A stretch of 64,000 bases of DNA. It comes from Neomegalonema perideroedes DSM 15528 (GTDB lineage: Bacteria; Pseudomonadota; Alphaproteobacteria; Rhodobacterales; Rhodobacteraceae). The stretch lies in contig NZ_KB893654.1 of NCBI RefSeq assembly GCF_000374145.1, positions 832,995 to 896,994 on the forward strand, read 5' to 3'. Every line of letters begins with the position of its first letter. Position 1 is the first letter of the stretch. The position numbers and the translations under genes were made by a program. Below, piece by piece: positions 54,081 through 64,000 of this stretch. The notes beneath the pieces are model-generated. The model was not told the DNA's origin and made no database searches. It was given only the letters and a program-made list of their open reading frames with translations.

Positions 54081-55865
54081 TCAGAGGCCGTAATAGGCCG
54101 CGATGGCCCAGCAGGTCGCCAAACCGACGACGAGATTCATCGGAATCCCCACCTTGAGGAAATCGGCGAAGCGGTAGTCTCCGGCGCCGTAGACCAGCGT
54201 GTTGGTCTGATAGCCGATGGGCGTGGCGAAGCTGGCGCTGGCGGCGAACATCACCGCCACCAGAAAAGGGCGCGCGTCGAGGCCCAGCTGCGCGGCCAGA
54301 CCGATCACGATGGGCGACATCACCACCGCCACGGCGTTGTTGGTGATCATCTCGGTCAGCAGCGAGGTGAGCAGATAGACCACGATCAGGGTCGCCGCCG
54401 GCGAAAGCCCCGCCAGACCCGGCGCGACGCCGGAGACCACGAGATCCACGGCGCCGCTGCGCTGAAGCCCCGCGCCGATGATGAGCATGGAGAAGATCAG
54501 CACCAGAATCGAGCCGTCCACCGCGCCCCAGGCCTCGTCGCTGTCGAGGCAGCGCAGCAGCAGGATGGCCGCCGTCGCGATCATGGCCAGCACGGTGATC
54601 TCCATCACGCCGAGGGCCGCCAGAGCCACCACCGACAGCAAAGCCAGAATCGCGATGGGCGCCTTGGCGCGCCGGAAGGCGCGGCCGCTGGTGCGGGTGA
54701 CGGAGACCACGAAGCCTTGCTGCGACATGGCGTCGAGCCCGGCGGGCGGCCCCTCCAGCAAAAGGCGGTCGGCGGGGCGCAGGAGAACGCTCTCCAGATC
54801 CTTGCCCGGCCGATGCTGATGCCGATGCGCCCCCAGAACCCGCACCCCGAAGCGTCCGCCTAAGCCCAGCTCCGAGATCGGCCGCCCGACGCCCGCATGG
54901 GCGGGCGCCACCACCGCCTCGGCCACCACCGCCTCGGCGGCGGCGCCGAGCCCGGAGGGGCGCCTCTGGCCGACGCGCAGGGCCTTGTCGGCGGCGAGGG
55001 TCAGCAATTCGGAGGCGCTGGCCTCAAGGATCAGCCGGTCTCCCTTGCGCGGGACGAAGCCGTCGAGATTCTCGCGGAAGATCTCCTCGCCCCGCCTCAG
55101 GCCGAGAACCCGGACGCCATGCGGCTTCAGCGCCTTGGCCTCCCCGAGCGGCCCGCTCGTCAGAGGGCCTTCCTCCAGAATCGCGGCCTCCGAGAGAAAT
55201 TCCGGCTGGCCCTGCTCTCCGATTCGGGCGGCGTCGCGGCGGTCGGGCAGCAGACGGCGCCCGAAAAGCCCGAGCAGCGCCGCGCCCGACAGCGCCGTCA
55301 CGATTCCGACCGGGGTGATCTCGAAGATGGAGAAGGGTTCGAGCCCATGCTCGCGCGCCACCCCGTCCACGAGCAGATTGGTCGAGGTGCCGATCAGCGT
55401 GCAGGCGCCCCCGAGGATGGTCAGATAAGAGACCGGGATCAGCAGCCGCGTCGAGGCGATGTCGAATTTCCGCGCGATGCGGATCGCGATGGGGATCAGG
55501 ATCAGCACGAGAGGCGTGTTGTTGACGAAGCCCGCGATGAGCATCGTTCCGACCATCAGCAGGACCACCGCCTTGACCGCGCTGTCTCCGGCGAGCTCGA
55601 TGATCGCCCCGGCGACGCGCTCCAGAACTCCGGCGCGCACGAGGGCCCCGGTCAGCACGAACATCGCCGCGATGGTCAGAGGCGCCGGATTGGAGAAGAC
55701 CGCCATGGCCTCGGCGGGCGTGACCAGCCCGAGGATCACGAAGGCGGCGGCGCCTCCGGCGGCGGTGACTTCGGGCGGATGGCGCTCGAAGAGAAAGGCG
55801 GCGAAGGTGAGCAGCATGACGGCGAGCGCCGCATAGGGCGCATGTTCGGCGATCAGGCTCTGCAT
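54081..55865 (-). CDS. SLC13/DASS-type transporter with TrkA-C domains
   Basis: A 594-residue inner-membrane protein. Two blocks of hydrophobic helices (about 1-205 and 395-594) flank a soluble insert with two RCK_C/TrkA-C-like domains (about 205-290 and 310-385, GDRLILEAS and ADRLLLEGP). The duplicated membrane motifs GFVNNTPLVLILIP with LIGTSTNLLVDG, and LLTEMITNNAVAVVMSP with TPIGYQTNTLVYG, are the SNT-type cation/anion sites of this family. Members import sulfate, dicarboxylates or other anions with sodium. The substrate is not determined here. Confidence 0.88.
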   Translation of the reverse strand: MQSLIAEHAPYAALAVMLLTFAAFLFERHPPEVTAAGGAAAFVILGLVTPAEAMAVFSNPAPLTIAAMFVLTGALVRAGVLERVAGAIIELAGDSAVKAVVLLMVGTMLIAGFVNNTPLVLILIPIAIRIARKFDIASTRLLIPVSYLTILGGACTLIGTSTNLLVDGVAREHGLEPFSIFEITPVGIVTALSGAALLGLFGRRLLPDRRDAARIGEQGQPEFLSEAAILEEGPLTSGPLGEAKALKPHGVRVLGLRRGEEIFRENLDGFVPRKGDRLILEASASELLTLAADKALRVGQRRPSGLGAAAEAVVAEAVVAPAHAGVGRPISELGLGGRFGVRVLGAHRHQHRPGKDLESVLLRPADRLLLEGPPAGLDAMSQQGFVVSVTRTSGRAFRRAKAPIAILALLSVVALAALGVMEITVLAMIATAAILLLRCLDSDEAWGAVDGSILVLIFSMLIIGAGLQRSGAVDLVVSGVAPGLAGLSPAATLIVVYLLTSLLTEMITNNAVAVVMSPIVIGLAAQLGLDARPFLVAVMFAASASFATPIGYQTNTLVYGAGDYRFADFLKVGIPMNLVVGLATCWAIAAYYGL

Positions 55866-56260
55866 CGCGGCTTCGTCTCCCTCGGGGCTTCAGGCTCAAG
55901 GCGGGCAGGATAGAGCCTCGGAGCGGGGGAGCAAGCGCCCTCGGCGGGCGCGCCGAAGATTCCGGAGAGACGTCGCGGGCGGCGCAAGGGCGAAAGAGGC
56001 GGAGCGTGTCCGGCCGCTCCGCCTCCCATCGTCCGACGGCCTTGCGGCGGTCGAACTTGCGTCCCGCCCGAGCTTCGAAGCGGATCGGCCGCCGCTTCGC
56101 AAGAGGGTCAGGAATTCCGGCGCGGCCTCGCTGAAGCGATCCGCGGGCGCGATCCTGCGTCTTCCAGAAGCCTCCCGGATCGGCCGTCCGGCTTCAGGGC
56201 GCGTTTTCGGGACGCGTCGCCTTGTTCCGGTCGCCCTGATCCCGAGGGGCTGGCGTCGTT

Positions 56261-56306
56261 CGTTCCGACAAGACAGAAGATGGCGTTCCGACAAGACAGA
56301 AGATGG
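56261..56306. repeat. Exact 23-bp tandem duplication
   Basis: CGTTCCGACAAGACAGAAGATGG occurs at 56261-56283 and again, without any gap, at 56284-56306. It lies in non-coding DNA; a recent duplication or a repeated binding site could explain it. Confidence 0.85.
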
Positions 56307-56621
56307 CCGAGCCTTGGTCCTGCGCTCGCCGCAGGCGTCGCCGGATCGGGGCTTTCCTGCGGAGACTGTCCATGATCTTTCGTATGGTCAAGCGCCTTTC
56401 CTTCGGAAACGGCCTGAATTTATCGCGATTTTTAGCGAAAACACGCTGAGGAGTCCATCTTCAGGAATATCTTTTAAAGAGAATTTTAATTATATTTTTC
56501 TCGCAAAAGGGGAAATTCGCCTCTCCGCCGAATTTCGCGCCGAGGGCCTCGCCTGATTCGGGCCGCCCGCCCCGGAGGCCGGATCGTTCAAACGCTCTCA
56601 GTTTTGATTCGGTCGCGGCGG

Positions 56622-56650
56622 GAAGCCGTTTCGGCTTCGGTGGAAAATGC
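56622..56650. repeat. Partial REP-like hairpin upstream of gnd
   Basis: GAAGCCGTTTCGGCTTC (56622-56638) is a perfect stem-loop identical to the core of the element in ecm, followed by GGTGGAAAATGC, which resembles the right outer arm. The left arm is not recognisable. Confidence 0.5.
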
Positions 56651-56697
56651 TCTAAGCTGCCCGCGGGAGAAGGGGGAGGGACGACAGGAGTCGGCAT

Positions 56698-58107
56698 ATG
56701 TCCTCTGCGAAGATCGGTCTGATCGGATTGGGAACCATGGGTTCGGCGCTGGCGCTGAACATCGCCGAGAAAGGCTTCCCCGTCGCGGTCTGGAACCGCA
56801 CCACGGCCCGCACACGCGAATTCCGCGCCGAAGCGGGCGACCTCGCCGCGCGGATCCTTCCGACGGAAAGCCTCGCGGAGCTGGTCGCCGCCCTTGAGAA
56901 GCCGCGCGCGATCATTCTGATGGTTCCCGCCGGAGCGGCGACGGATCAGCAGATCGAGGCCCTCGCGCCTTTGCTCGATCCTGAGGATCTGGTGATCGAC
57001 GCGGGCAACGCCGATTTCCATGACACCAATCGTCGGGCGGCGGCGGGTCCGCCGATGCGCTTTCTGGGCATGGGCGTCTCGGGCGGAGAGGAGGGCGCGC
57101 GCCACGGGCCTTCGATCATGGGCGGCGGCGACAAGGCCGACTGGGACCGCGTCGCGCCGATTCTGACCGCCATCGCCGCCCGCGCCCCCGACGGCTCGCC
57201 CTGCGCGGCCTGGCTCGGCGAGGCGGGGGCGGGGCATTTCGTCAAGGCGGCGCATAACGGCATCGAATACGCCGACATGCAGATGATCGCCGAAATCTAC
57301 GGCGTGCTGCGCGACGGCTTCGAGATGGGCGCCGACGAGATCGCCGGGGTTTTCCGTCAATGGGACGAGGGTCCGCTGAAATCCTATCTCGTCGAGATCA
57401 CAGGGGAGGTCGCCGCCGCGAAGGATCCGCGCACCGGCGCCCCCATGCTGGACGTGATCCTCGACAGCGCGGGCCAGAAAGGAACCGGCCGCTGGACGGT
57501 GGTGGAGGGCGCGCGTCTGGGGGCGCCGATTCCGGTCATAGAGGCGGCGGTGACGGCGCGCGACGTCTCGGCGCGGCTGGAGGAGCGCGCGGCGGGCGAA
57601 GCTCGCTTCGGGCCAGCGCCGCAGCCGCTCTCCGGCGAGGTCTCGGTGCTGGAGCAGGCTTTGATCGCGGGCAAGATCCTCTGCTACGCGCAGGGCTTCG
57701 CCATGATCTCGACGGCTTCGGCGGAATTCGGCTGGAGCCTGCCCTCGGCGGAGATCGCGCGGATCTGGCGGGCGGGCTGCATCATCCGCTCGGCCATGCT
57801 CGACGACATGGCCGAGGCCCTCGAAGGCGCCCCGGAGCGCAATTTGATCCTCGATCCGGCTTTCGCGGCGCGGCTCGAAGCCGATCTTCCCGCTTTGCGC
57901 CGGGTGGTCGCCAGCGCGGCGCTGCATGGTCTGGCGGCTCCGGCGCTGAGCGCCGGGCTCTTCTGGTTCGATCAGATGCGCACCAAACGCGGGACGGCCA
58001 ACCTCATTCAGGCCCAGCGCGATTATTTCGGCGCCCATGGCTTTCAGCGCCTCGACGGCGGGCCGGAGAAACACGGGCCTTGGGCGAAGCCGGCGAATGA
58101 AATCTGA
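56698..58107 (+). CDS. gnd: 6-phosphogluconate dehydrogenase, decarboxylating
   Basis: A 469-residue protein of normal family length. It has the NADP-binding GLIGLGTMGSALALN, the substrate motif GMGVSGGEEGARHGPSIMGGG, the active-site region FVKAAHNGIEYADMQ and a C-terminal helical domain ending with KRGTANLIQAQRDYFGAHGF. It oxidises 6-phosphogluconate to ribulose 5-phosphate and CO2, making NADPH. ACAGGAG precedes the ATG at 56698. Confidence 0.95.
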   Translation: MSSAKIGLIGLGTMGSALALNIAEKGFPVAVWNRTTARTREFRAEAGDLAARILPTESLAELVAALEKPRAIILMVPAGAATDQQIEALAPLLDPEDLVIDAGNADFHDTNRRAAAGPPMRFLGMGVSGGEEGARHGPSIMGGGDKADWDRVAPILTAIAARAPDGSPCAAWLGEAGAGHFVKAAHNGIEYADMQMIAEIYGVLRDGFEMGADEIAGVFRQWDEGPLKSYLVEITGEVAAAKDPRTGAPMLDVILDSAGQKGTGRWTVVEGARLGAPIPVIEAAVTARDVSARLEERAAGEARFGPAPQPLSGEVSVLEQALIAGKILCYAQGFAMISTASAEFGWSLPSAEIARIWRAGCIIRSAMLDDMAEALEGAPERNLILDPAFAARLEADLPALRRVVASAALHGLAAPALSAGLFWFDQMRTKRGTANLIQAQRDYFGAHGFQRLDGGPEKHGPWAKPANEI

Positions 58108-58130
58108 CGCCCGCCGGCCTCGCCGCAGCT

Positions 58131-60101
58131 TCACAGCTTGAGGCGATAGCGCGCGAAGCCGTTTTCGCCTTCGCCCGCCTCCTCGATCTCCAGACCCCGG
58201 GCGCGGACCTCCTCCAGATGGGCGGCGGCGCCCGGCCCGGTCTCGAAAAGCGCGGTCGCGCCGGGCTGCGCCTTGAAGCGCCAATTGGCGTCTGCGGCGG
58301 GCTTCACCTCGCCCTGTTCGTGGATGTAGCGCACCAGCACGTCGCGATTGGCGTCGGGGGCCTCGATCACGATGGTCGAGCCGTCGGCGCCGGGGAATTT
58401 CCCGCCGCCCGAAGCGCGATAATTATTCGTCGCCACGAGGAATAACTGATCCTCGTCGATGGGCTCGCCCTGATAGGTCAGATTCACGATGCGCCGCGCC
58501 TCGGGATCAGCCAAGGCGCCGTCGGCGGCGTAGCGCGAAGGCTGGCTCAGGTCGATCTCATAGGCCACGCCGTCGATGGCGTCGAAATTGAAGCTCGGGA
58601 AATCGGGATTGAGGAGCGGCGCGTCCTCGGCCTCCTCGGCGACTTGGTTGAACATCCCCGCCGAGCGCTCCAGCCATTCCCGGACCTCGCGTCCGGGGAT
58701 CTTCACCACCTGAAGGGTGTTCGGATAGAGATAGAGATCCGCCACGTTCTTCAGCGCGACGGGACCGGCGGGAACGTCGGTGTAATATTCGGGACCGCCG
58801 CGTCCGCCCGCCTTAAAGGGCGCCGCCGCCGAGATCAGCGGAAGATCCGCGTTCTCGGTCCCTTGGATGAGATCCTTCACATACCACATCTGGGCCAGAT
58901 TGACGATCTGCACCGAAGGGTCGTCGGCGACGAGGGCGAAATAGCTATGCAGCGGCGAGGCCGTGCGCCCGACCTCGGCGCGGACATATTCTAACGCGTC
59001 CTCGTGGTCCTCCTGCGTGGCGTCGATCACCGGAGCGTAATCCTCCGCCAGCGGCTTGATCGAGCGATCCGCCTGACGCTCGAAGATGGGCCGCGCCTCT
59101 GAGCTTCCGTCTATGGCGCGCCAGCCTTCGCCGTCCTTTTCTAAAAGCAGGTCGATGAGCCCCATATGCGAGCCCCAGAATCCGGCCATCACGGCGGGTT
59201 TGCCGCGGATCTTGCCGGTCTCCTGATCCAGCCCCTCGCCTTCGTAATCCTTCGAGGGCCAGACGCGATGCGCATGGCCCATCACGATGGCGTCGATCCC
59301 CTCGACTCCCGCCAGATGATAGGAGGCGTTCTCCATCCCCGGCTCATGGGGCTCGAGGCTGATCCCCGAATGGCTGAGCGCCACCACGATCTGCGCGCCC
59401 ATCTCGCGGAGCTTGGGCACCCAGACGCGGGCCGCCTCCACGATGTCGCGGGCGGCGTAATTGGCGAGATGCTTGGCGTCCCATTGCAGAATCTGCGGCG
59501 GGACGAAGCCGATGACGCCGATGCGGATCACATGGCGCTCGCCCGCGCCGTCGATGAGCCAGCGGTCGAAGATGCCGTAGGGCTGCCAGGGCAGGCGGTC
59601 TTTCAGCGGATTGGTCGCCAAAGGGGCCTCGGCGAAATTGGCGCAGAAAACAGGGTGCTGCAGCCCGGAGTTCACTTCCTGAAGATAATCGAGGCCGTAA
59701 TTGAACTCATGATTGCCGAGCCCGCCCGCGTCATAGCCGAGGGCGTTCATGGCGGCGGCGATGGGATGCGGCCCCTGCCGCACCGAAGCCGAGCCATAGG
59801 CCATGAAGTCGCCGAGCGGATTGCCCTGAAGATAATCGCCGTTGTCGAGAAGAATGCTGTTGCGGGCTTCGTCGCGGGCGGCCTCGATCAGCGAGGCGGT
59901 GCGGGCGAGGCCCATCGTGTCGTTGGGCTTGTCGGCGTAATAGTCGTAGGCGTGGATGTGGTAATGGATGTCGGTGGTGGAGAGGATGCGCAGATGCGCC
60001 TGTCCTGCGGCGGCCCGCGCCGAAAAAGGATGCAGCGCGGCCAGACCGCTCAGGGCGGCGCCCTGAACGAGAAGGCTGCGGCGGGTGATGGTCTTCGACA
60101 T
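58131..60101 (-). CDS. cpdB: Periplasmic 2',3'-cyclic-nucleotide 2'-phosphodiesterase/3'-nucleotidase
   Basis: A 656-residue protein with a twin-arginine signal (TRRSLLVQGAALSGLAAL, cleavage near ARA). The metallophosphatase domain has STTDIHYH (D44, H46), DNGDYLQGN (86-94) and GNHEFNYGLDY. The C-terminal 5'-nucleotidase domain follows from about 400 (ATNNYRASGGGKFPG). It hydrolyses 2',3'-cyclic nucleotides and 3'-nucleotides outside the cytoplasm, releasing nucleosides and phosphate. It is divergent from the nucleoside ABC importer, which suggests a joint salvage function. Confidence 0.92.
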   Translation of the reverse strand: MSKTITRRSLLVQGAALSGLAALHPFSARAAAGQAHLRILSTTDIHYHIHAYDYYADKPNDTMGLARTASLIEAARDEARNSILLDNGDYLQGNPLGDFMAYGSASVRQGPHPIAAAMNALGYDAGGLGNHEFNYGLDYLQEVNSGLQHPVFCANFAEAPLATNPLKDRLPWQPYGIFDRWLIDGAGERHVIRIGVIGFVPPQILQWDAKHLANYAARDIVEAARVWVPKLREMGAQIVVALSHSGISLEPHEPGMENASYHLAGVEGIDAIVMGHAHRVWPSKDYEGEGLDQETGKIRGKPAVMAGFWGSHMGLIDLLLEKDGEGWRAIDGSSEARPIFERQADRSIKPLAEDYAPVIDATQEDHEDALEYVRAEVGRTASPLHSYFALVADDPSVQIVNLAQMWYVKDLIQGTENADLPLISAAAPFKAGGRGGPEYYTDVPAGPVALKNVADLYLYPNTLQVVKIPGREVREWLERSAGMFNQVAEEAEDAPLLNPDFPSFNFDAIDGVAYEIDLSQPSRYAADGALADPEARRIVNLTYQGEPIDEDQLFLVATNNYRASGGGKFPGADGSTIVIEAPDANRDVLVRYIHEQGEVKPAADANWRFKAQPGATALFETGPGAAAHLEEVRARGLEIEEAGEGENGFARYRLKL

Positions 60102-60391
60102 GTCTGCCTCCTCGGAGATGGCGGCCCTGAGATCCGGATCCTGACGATTGCGGAGCAGGTTCGGTCCTTCCTGGCCGGAGAGCAAGTCTTTAGAGGAGGG
60201 ATCGGGACGATTTGACGAAGCCTCGCCTCCCGGTTCTCCTGTGGCCGAGGCTTCCGCGAGGACGCCTTTTCAAAGCGCCCGATCCCTGTGGACTGACCAT
60301 GTGAAATCAGCATATCCTCATGCGCACAACGTCAGGCCGGGCCCGTCTTCAAGGCGTCGGAAACGCGGCCGCTCAGTCGGGAGACCCCCTT

Positions 60392-61390
<999 letters not shown>

Positions 61391-61399
61391 GCCCGCAAC

Positions 61400-61430
61400 G
61401 GGCCGCGAGGTTTCGCCTCGCGGCCCATTT
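61400..61430 (+). terminator. Strong hairpin between binding-protein and ATPase genes
   Basis: GGGCCGCGAGG (61400-61410) pairs perfectly with CCTCGCGGCCC (61416-61426) and is followed by ATTTG. Such intercistronic hairpins commonly protect the binding-protein mRNA and attenuate read-through, giving an excess of binding protein over the other importer parts. Confidence 0.65.
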
Positions 61431-61466
61431 GAATCAAAGGCTTGAGAGGCGCAGGGGGGATTTCGG

Positions 61467-63032
61467 ATGAATCTGGAGAATGGGGCGCGTCCGGCGGCCA
61501 TCGAATTGATCGGCGTCAGCAAGAGCTTCGGCCCGGTCAAGGCGAATTCCGACATTCATCTGCGCGTCGACAAGGGGACGATCCACGGAATCGTCGGTGA
61601 GAACGGCGCCGGGAAATCGACCCTCATGTCGATCCTCTACGGCTTTTATCAGGCCGATTCCGGCGAGATCCGCATCAATGGCCGGCCGGTCGAAATCCGC
61701 GACAGCCAAGAGGCCATTCGGCTCGGGATCGGCATGGTGCATCAGCATTTCATGCTGGTCGAGAACTTCACCGTCTTGGAGAACGTGCTGCTCGGGGCCG
61801 AGGGCGGCGCCTTGCTCGGCAAGGGCAAAGCCGAGGCGCGCGCCAAACTGGCGGCCCTCGCCCGCGAACATGGGCTTGAGGTGGATCCCGACGCCCTGAT
61901 CTCGGATCTGCCCGTGGGCGCGCAGCAGCGCGTCGAGATCCTCAAGGCTCTGACCCGCGGCGCCGAGATCCTCATCCTCGACGAGCCGACCGGCGTGCTG
62001 ACTCCCGACGAGGCGGATCAGCTCTTCGAGGTGCTCAAACAATTGCGCGCCGAGGGCAAGACCGTCCTCATCATCACCCATAAGCTCCGCGAGATCATGG
62101 CCATCACCGATTCCGTTTCGGTGATGCGTCAGGGCAAGATGGTCGGGACTTTGCGCACCGCCGAAACCAGCCCGGATCAGCTCGCGGAGATGATGGTGGG
62201 GCGGCGGGTGCTGCTGAAGGTCGAGAAAGGCCCGGCCAATCCCGGCCTTCCGGCGCTGACGGTCGAGAATCTGACGCTCCGCGACGGCGCGGGCGTCGAG
62301 CGGCTGAAGAACGTCTCCCTGACGCTCCGGCGCGGCGAGATCGTCGGGATCGCGGGCGTGGCGGGCAATGGGCAATCAGAGCTTCTGGAGGCCATCGCGG
62401 GCTTGCGCAAACCCAGCTCCGGACGGATTCTGCTCGACGGCGCGCCGATCCCGCATGATCCGCGCGCCTTGCGGGAGCTGCGCCTCGCCCATATCCCTGA
62501 GGACCGCCATAAGATGGGCCTCGTGCTGAAATTCGAGACCCGCGAGAATTCGATCCTCGGCTATCACCTCGACCATCGTTACGGCGGCGCGCTGCTGAAT
62601 AATTCGGCCATCGAGGCGGAATGTCAGAGCCAGATGGAGGCCTATGACGTGCGGCCTCCGAACAGCCGTCTGAAGACGGCGAATTTCTCGGGCGGCAATC
62701 AGCAGAAGATCGTTCTGGCGCGCGAATTCGAGCGCGGGCCTCATGTGCTGCTCATCGGCCAGCCGACGCGCGGCGTGGACATCGGCGCCATCGAGTTCAT
62801 CCATCGCCGCATCATCGAGATGCGCGACGCGGGCAAGGCGATTTTGCTGGTCTCGGTGGAGCTGGACGAGATCCGGGCGCTGTCGGATCGGGTGCTGGTG
62901 ATGTTCGACGGCCGGATCGTCGGCGAGCGCCCGCCGGAGACCGACGAACGCGAACTCGGCCTGCTGATGGCGGGCGTGACCGGGGCTGGCGCCGGGCCCG
63001 GCGCTGGAACGAGCGAAAGAGGCGCGGCGTGA
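61467..63032 (+). CDS. Nucleoside ABC importer ATPase with two ABC domains
   Basis: A 521-residue tandem ATPase. The first domain has Walker [10 protein letters not shown] (44-52), [17 protein letters not shown], signature [15 protein letters not shown] and Walker [12 protein letters not shown]. The second has the degenerate Walker [11 protein letters not shown], signature [15 protein letters not shown], and [15 protein letters not shown]. This combination is usual for BMP-associated nucleoside importers (YufO/NupO type). It drives uptake with the permease encoded next; a second permease gene is expected beyond the window. Confidence 0.92.
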   Translation: MNLENGARPAAIELIGVSKSFGPVKANSDIHLRVDKGTIHGIVGENGAGKSTLMSILYGFYQADSGEIRINGRPVEIRDSQEAIRLGIGMVHQHFMLVENFTVLENVLLGAEGGALLGKGKAEARAKLAALAREHGLEVDPDALISDLPVGAQQRVEILKALTRGAEILILDEPTGVLTPDEADQLFEVLKQLRAEGKTVLIITHKLREIMAITDSVSVMRQGKMVGTLRTAETSPDQLAEMMVGRRVLLKVEKGPANPGLPALTVENLTLRDGAGVERLKNVSLTLRRGEIVGIAGVAGNGQSELLEAIAGLRKPSSGRILLDGAPIPHDPRALRELRLAHIPEDRHKMGLVLKFETRENSILGYHLDHRYGGALLNNSAIEAECQSQMEAYDVRPPNSRLKTANFSGGNQQKIVLAREFERGPHVLLIGQPTRGVDIGAIEFIHRRIIEMRDAGKAILLVSVELDEIRALSDRVLVMFDGRIVGERPPETDERELGLLMAGVTGAGAGPGAGTSERGAA

Positions 63033-63186
63033 GTCCCGCCCGTCTTGCGGGGAGCGCGGCGAACCCGACGCCTTCCCGCTTGTTTTCAGGGGATTATCCT
63101 GAGAAGCTCAAGCGGAGTCCGCGCTTTTCCTTGGGGGCGCGCGCGGCCGCCTCCGCCTCAGGCGCCCGCATGATGGAGCCCAGACC

Positions 63187-64000
63187 ATGAGCCAACCGGC
63201 GGCCAAACTGCCTTTCTGGGTCGATTTCGGCCTGATCCCTTTGTTGAATCTCGTGGCGGCCTTCGCGGTGGCGGGTCTGGTGGTCGCGGTGATCGGCGAG
63301 AACCCGCTCGACGTGGCGCGGATCATCATTTACGGCGCTTTCGGCTATGGCGAAGGCGTCGGATTCACGCTGTTTTACGCCACGAACTTCATCTTCACCG
63401 GATTGGCGGTGGCGGTGGCCTTCCATGCGGGGCTGTTCAACATCGGCGGCGAGGGCCAAGCCTATATCGGCGGCTTGGGCGTGGCCTTGGTCGCGCTGGG
63501 GCTGGATCCTTATTTGCCTTGGTGGCTTCTGGCGCCCCTCGCGGTGATCGGGGCGGCGCTGTTCGGAGCGCTCTGGGCTTATATTCCGGCGGTGCTTCAG
63601 GCCAAACGCGGCAGCCATATCGTCATCACGACGATCATGTTCAACTTCATCGCCGCCTCGCTCATGGCCTATCTCCTTGTGGACGTGCTGAATCCCGGCG
63701 CGGGGAGCATGTCGCCGGGCACGCGCTTCTTCAACGCCGAGGCCGTTCCGCCCAGATTATCCGAGATCCTCGCGCCTTTCGGCGTGGATCTGGGCGGATC
63801 TCCGGCGAATCTATCGCTGATCGTGGCGCTGCTGGCGGCTTTGGGCCTCTGGCTGCTGCTCTGGCGGACGCGGCTCGGCTATGAGATCCGCGCGCTTGGG
63901 CATAACGCTTCGGCGGCGGCCTATGCGGGCGTGCCCATCGCGCGGGTGATCGTCATCGCCATGCTGATTTCGGGCGCTCTGGCGGGCATGATGGCGCTGA
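63187..64000 (+). CDS. Nucleoside ABC importer permease, partial
   Basis: The gene starts at ATG 63187 (GGAG upstream) and runs past the right edge; 271 codons are visible. The protein has many hydrophobic helices and the conserved GLFNIGGEGQAYIGG and KRGSHIVITTIMFNFIA segments of BPD_transp_2 permeases (YufP/NupP type), then TRLGYEIRALGHN before further helices. It follows the ATPase gene after 154 bases on the same strand. Confidence 0.92.
   Translation, partial: MSQPAAKLPFWVDFGLIPLLNLVAAFAVAGLVVAVIGENPLDVARIIIYGAFGYGEGVGFTLFYATNFIFTGLAVAVAFHAGLFNIGGEGQAYIGGLGVALVALGLDPYLPWWLLAPLAVIGAALFGALWAYIPAVLQAKRGSHIVITTIMFNFIAASLMAYLLVDVLNPGAGSMSPGTRFFNAEAVPPRLSEILAPFGVDLGGSPANLSLIVALLAALGLWLLLWRTRLGYEIRALGHNASAAAYAGVPIARVIVIAMLISGALAGMMAL

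Larger units (their letters stand above)
55866..56697. other. Long intergenic region with repeats and an AT-rich patch
   Basis: About 830 bases between the divergent transporter and gnd genes without a supported gene. It holds an exact 23-bp tandem repeat (56261-56306), a strongly AT-rich stretch from about 56415 to 56520 that contrasts with the rest of the window, and a partial REP-like hairpin (56622-56650). A 25-codon frame at 56372-56449 with GGAG seven bases ahead of its ATG was noticed but has no other support. The gnd promoter must be here. Confidence 0.5.

Noticed and set aside
56372-56449. 25-residue open frame with GGAG ahead of its ATG
   Set aside because: It is too short to judge, with no similarity, in a region with repeats and odd composition. 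Mentioned only for completeness.
56461-58284. Open frame of 607 codons on the minus strand
   Set aside because: It is antisense to gnd, extends into the AT-rich non-coding stretch, and shows no domain or plausible start.

Overview
The window is GC-rich (roughly two thirds G+C), densely coding DNA from an aerobic alphaproteobacterium with methylotrophic traits, most likely a member or relative of the Rhodobacterales. The evidence is the gene content: (2R)-ethylmalonyl-CoA mutase, a lanthanide-type methanol dehydrogenase (XoxF) with XoxG and XoxJ, glutathione-dependent formaldehyde oxidation, an NAD-linked molybdenum formate dehydrogenase (Fds), and PntAB. The genus cannot be fixed from the sequence alone. 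No tRNA, rRNA, CRISPR array, prophage or insertion sequence was seen.

Layout. 1-5.3 kb: the start of a DEAD-box helicase gene (minus strand, cut by the window edge), ecm, a glutathione S-transferase, and a fused ring-cleaving dioxygenase-like/esterase-like gene. 5.3-8.3 kb: pntAB on the minus strand. 8.8-14.8 kb: a seven-gene plus-strand operon moxR - DUF58 - DUF4381-like - VWA - VWA - TPR - BatD-like. Every junction in it overlaps, and the set corresponds to the MxaRSACKL/Bat chaperone operons. 14.8-15.0 kb: three tandem copies of a palindromic REP-like element. 15.0-27.6 kb: a minus-strand methanol-to-CO2 block, in transcription order gfa, adhI-fghA, xoxF, xoxG-xoxJ, fdsG-fdsB-fdsA-fdhD-fdsD. 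27.7-34.5 kb: a seven-gene signalling operon (LuxR-type regulator, FIST sensor, hybrid histidine kinase, membrane histidine kinase, OmpR-type regulator, two small exported proteins). 34.6-40.3 kb: an exported protein of unknown function and a Liv-type ABC importer operon ending in a 4HBT thioesterase. 40.5-49.8 kb: metallo-beta-lactamase-fold hydrolase, prolyl oligopeptidase, malate synthase G, a Slam-like outer-membrane barrel, D-amino-acid aminotransferase-like and amidohydrolase genes. 49.9-55.9 kb: a 1,368-residue multidomain glycerophosphotransferase-like protein and a SLC13-type transporter. 55.9-64 kb: an unusual partly AT-rich intergenic stretch, 6-phosphogluconate dehydrogenase, a periplasmic 2',3'-cyclic nucleotidase, and a nucleoside (BMP-type) ABC importer cut by the right edge.

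How the parts work together (inference from known pathways). XoxF oxidises methanol to formaldehyde in the periplasm and passes electrons to cytochrome XoxG; XoxJ is its periplasmic partner and the MoxR operon probably assists maturation. In the cytoplasm Gfa, AdhI and FghA convert formaldehyde through S-hydroxymethyl- and S-formylglutathione to formate, and FdsGBA oxidises formate to CO2, making NADH. PntAB converts NADH to NADPH. Ecm and malate synthase G fit carbon assimilation by the ethylmalonyl-CoA pathway, in which glyoxylate is condensed with acetyl-CoA. The FIST/kinase/regulator operon beside adhI and gfa is the best candidate for controlling this block; FIST, kinase and LuxR-type genes also lie beside the PQQ ethanol dehydrogenase genes of Pseudomonas aeruginosa. 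At the right end, CpdB and the BMP importer form a salvage unit that releases nucleosides from nucleotides and takes them up.

The most notable items are the FIST-centred double two-component operon with two coupled exported proteins, a REP-like palindrome that encodes the C-terminal tail of Ecm, three 14-bp repeats in the adhI promoter region, the dioxygenase-esterase fusion, and the giant tandem transferase.
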